Part shown: positions 62,263-64,000 of the stretch, piece after piece | Numbering within the stretch: the first letter of the stretch is position 1 | Layout of the letters: each line of letters opens with the position of its first letter | NCBI RefSeq assembly: GCF_003545715.1 | Contig: NZ_QVNU01000004.1 | Location: forward strand, 434,001 to 498,000 | Source: Taibaiella koreensis | GTDB lineage: Bacteria > Bacteroidota > Bacteroidia > Chitinophagales > Chitinophagaceae | DNA length: 64,000 nucleotides | Direction of reading: 5' to 3' | Made by a program: the position numbers and the translations under genes | Notes under the pieces: generated by a model | Seen by the model: only the letters and a program-made list of their open reading frames with translations | Database searches by the model: none | Told to the model about the DNA's origin: nothing

Positions 62263-62560
62263 TTGACTTTGCTGTTTTTTAGTCAGCCTGTTTTTAAGCA
62301 AACCGAAATAATCTTAATTGACTATCCGGATAAAGGAAACGAATTTTTGCACGTCTATAAGTACCAGCTGGGACGCTTTGCTTTACCCGTCTTTTTGTTT
62401 GGTGTTACTATCTTTTCTTTTTTGCTCCGCCAAAAAAGAACCAAAAAAGGCGGCAAAAAAACAATGCTCCGCTGTTTTTTGTGGCCGGCGCACCCGGGCT
62501 TAAAAGCAGATAGCAACTTTAATACAGCATCGCCGGGCATAGGATCATAGATCAACATTT
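62263..62560. repeat. Palindromic dispersed-repeat-like stretch
   Basis: This part of the 62,241-62,693 gap has an interrupted inverted repeat TTTTTTGCTCCGCC...GGCGGCAAAAAA (~62,420-62,460) with 'AAGAACCAAAAAAGG' between, a word typical of Bacteroidota dispersed repeats. The open frame across it looks accidental. Confidence 0.4.
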
Positions 62561-62693
62561 TAATCATTAACCCAAAGGATCATTTCTTTATTGCTCCTAT
62601 TTTTAGCTGGTTTCCTATATCCGGATAGTCAGATAATCATATTGCTTCCGGAGCTACCTTTTATAAACAGGTCTGACTTGCTTGGATACAGGA

Positions 62694-64000
62694 TCAGTAT
62701 CCATACACTTTCTTCATACGGGCATCCCTGCCATAAACGTCGTCGAGGTAACGCAACTGGTTGCCGGTACTGTCGGAGGCAACGGTCATGTACACGATAT
62801 AGACCGGCAGGTTACGCTTTAATTGCTCGAAGCGGGTACGCCTGGTTTGGATAATCGAATCGATCTTTCCGGAAGTAAACTGCCGGTCTTCTAGAATGGC
62901 TTCGGCCAATTGCTTGGGGTTTTGCACCCGCACACAGCCGGAGCTCAGCGCACGCATCCTGCTACTGAAATTTTCCCGGTGTGGGGTATCGTGCAGGTAG
63001 ATATCCCATTTATTAGGCAGGTTGAATTTGACTTCACCCAGGGAGTTGTGCGCTCCCGGGGGCTGCCGGTAAGAATAGCGACGGTAGTTGGCACCGTTGA
63101 CAGATGCGGTTACGTCGCGCCCCTGCGCATCGTAGGCCCGCAGACCTTTTCGCGCCAGGTAAGCCGAACCCGAGCGGCCGACGCCCGGACCTACGTCGTT
63201 GCGCAGGATGGTCGGGGGTACGCCCCATGGCGGATTAAACACCACATTGGCCATAGGCGCCCAGAGCGTAGGCGTTTGCCTTGCCCGCTTTCCTACGACT
63301 ACCCTGCTGTGAAATTTCACGGCGTTGTCCCGGTAGTAATTTACTTCCATAAGGGGTATATTGACCCATACATGCTCGGCGCCCACTTGCCGTGGTAAGG
63401 AACGCAGGCGGTCCATATTAAGCTGCAGGTTATGGATATAATCGTCGGGGCTGCGTTTCAGGCTCGTAAGGGTAGCGCTGTCAAGCTTGCCCGTAATGCG
63501 CAGCTGACGATAATACTGGTATGCCGCCAGGCGACGACCTGTTTCATCGAGACTATCGCTGCTCCCTGTCGTTATGCCTTCCAGCTCTTTTCCCAGCACC
63601 AGGGCCAGATTGCTGTCGGCTGTACCCATGGCCAGGCTGCGCTTAGCCGACAGGTAAAGGCTGTCTTCCTTTAGCTTTTCCCATTGTACAAGGGCTTTTT
63701 TCATTTGCCCGTATTCCGCCATATCGGGACGGAAACTGTCGAAGGCCGGGAAATCGTCGCTGCTTTTCAGCGCTTTCGCCAGGTAGGCCGCACCGTTGAA
63801 AGCTGTATCGTTTCGCGCGTACCAGAGGGAATCGCCCTTGCGAATTGCTTTACTGCCCAGCAACAGGTCTCTGGCTGCCTGTAGCCAGGCAGCCGTAAAC
63901 GCTTTGTCCCAGGCGACAATGCTATCCGTAGGAAAAGAACCTTCTTTTTTATTTTTCAGCAGGCTAAGCACCTGCTGGATATAGCCTACCTTATACGTTC
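62694..64000 (-). CDS. L,D-transpeptidase (YkuD/YcbB-like), 5' end outside window
   Basis: The frame runs open to the window end, so only the last ~435 residues are visible. The C-terminal YkuD domain has 'PPGAHNSLGEVKFNLPNKWD', catalytic-site 'IYLHDTPHRENF' and 'ALSSGCVRVQNP' with the nucleophile Cys. The upstream ~200 residues include a helical region typical of YcbB-type enzymes that carry a peptidoglycan-binding or scaffold part. It makes 3-3 cross-links or anchors in peptidoglycan in the periplasm. Signal peptide not visible. Confidence 0.88.
   Translation of the reverse strand, partial: TYKVGYIQQVLSLLKNKKEGSFPTDSIVAWDKAFTAAWLQAARDLLLGSKAIRKGDSLWYARNDTAFNGAAYLAKALKSSDDFPAFDSFRPDMAEYGQMKKALVQWEKLKEDSLYLSAKRSLAMGTADSNLALVLGKELEGITTGSSDSLDETGRRLAAYQYYRQLRITGKLDSATLTSLKRSPDDYIHNLQLNMDRLRSLPRQVGAEHVWVNIPLMEVNYYRDNAVKFHSRVVVGKRARQTPTLWAPMANVVFNPPWGVPPTILRNDVGPGVGRSGSAYLARKGLRAYDAQGRDVTASVNGANYRRYSYRQPPGAHNSLGEVKFNLPNKWDIYLHDTPHRENFSSRMRALSSGCVRVQNPKQLAEAILEDRQFTSGKIDSIIQTRRTRFEQLKRNLPVYIVYMTVASDSTGNQLRYLDDVYGRDARMKKVYGY

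Noticed and set aside
62263-62550. 95-codon plus frame
   Set aside because: It lies on a palindromic dispersed repeat and carries low-complexity Lys/Arg residues.
1-64000. Search for tRNA, rRNA and riboswitches
   Set aside because: No cloverleaf with a GTTCRA-type T-loop, no rRNA sequence and no recognised riboswitch core were found by reading the intergenic regions; a covariance-model scan would be needed to exclude them fully.

Overview
The window comes from a Bacteroidota chromosome, most likely a member of the Chitinophagaceae-type lineages. Four things support this: a Bacteroidota-type (subtype iii) type VI secretion locus with tssN, tssP and tssR; type IX secretion markers (a C-terminal sorting domain and a PorP/SprF protein); Bacteroidota -7 promoter boxes of the form TAnnTTTG; and A-rich leaders that mostly lack Shine-Dalgarno sequences. 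No tRNA, rRNA, CRISPR array or intact insertion sequence was seen.

Region 1 (1-21.7 kb) is a T6SSiii locus: tssF, then tssK-tssN-tssG (minus), tssC-tssB-tssH (minus), and a divergent plus operon tssO - second TssO-like gene - tssP - tssR - lytic transglycosylase - tssE, closed by a strong terminator. Hcp (TssD) and VgrG (TssI) are not in the window and probably lie to the left. Interleaved with it are a transposase (RAYT) remnant, a type IX cargo protein, a SUKH/SMI1-KNR4 immunity-like protein, a flavodoxin-fold protein and a lipoprotein.

Region 2 (21.8-30.5 kb) is a compact sugar-phosphate operon: polyphosphate-type glucokinase, transketolase, RpiB, a HAD phosphatase, 6-phosphogluconate dehydrogenase, glucose-6-phosphate dehydrogenase, 6-phosphogluconolactonase and an ABC ATPase. 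Phosphoglucose isomerase, which links it to glycolysis, is at 48.3 kb.

Region 3 (30.5-40.5 kb) has a DUF763 protein, an SF1 helicase, a repeat-rich accessory stretch with SUKH-like genes, a PorP/SprF protein, a CheY-like regulator, stress/envelope genes (YtxH, SRPBCC), YwbE and a SET-domain methyltransferase.

Region 4 (40.5-48.0 kb) is the most unusual part. It is an AraC regulator followed by a minus-strand set that looks like a complete chaperone-usher-type fimbrial system: major pilin, minor pilin, PapD-like chaperone, two-domain tip-like protein and a 932-residue outer-membrane usher-like protein. Chaperone-usher pili are best known from Proteobacteria, whereas Bacteroidota normally make type V pili.

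Region 5 (48.3-64 kb) has pgi, a 213-bp direct duplication, a DUF5655 protein, a class II HDAC-like hydrolase, RNA-modifying enzymes (THUMP methyltransferase, DEAD-box helicase, RluE-like synthase), an S9 peptidase, and a three-gene LytS/LytTR operon. The second kinase of that operon has lost its catalytic residues, and its promoter carries two 9-bp direct repeats with 21-bp periodicity, as expected for LytTR binding. The window ends inside an L,D-transpeptidase gene.
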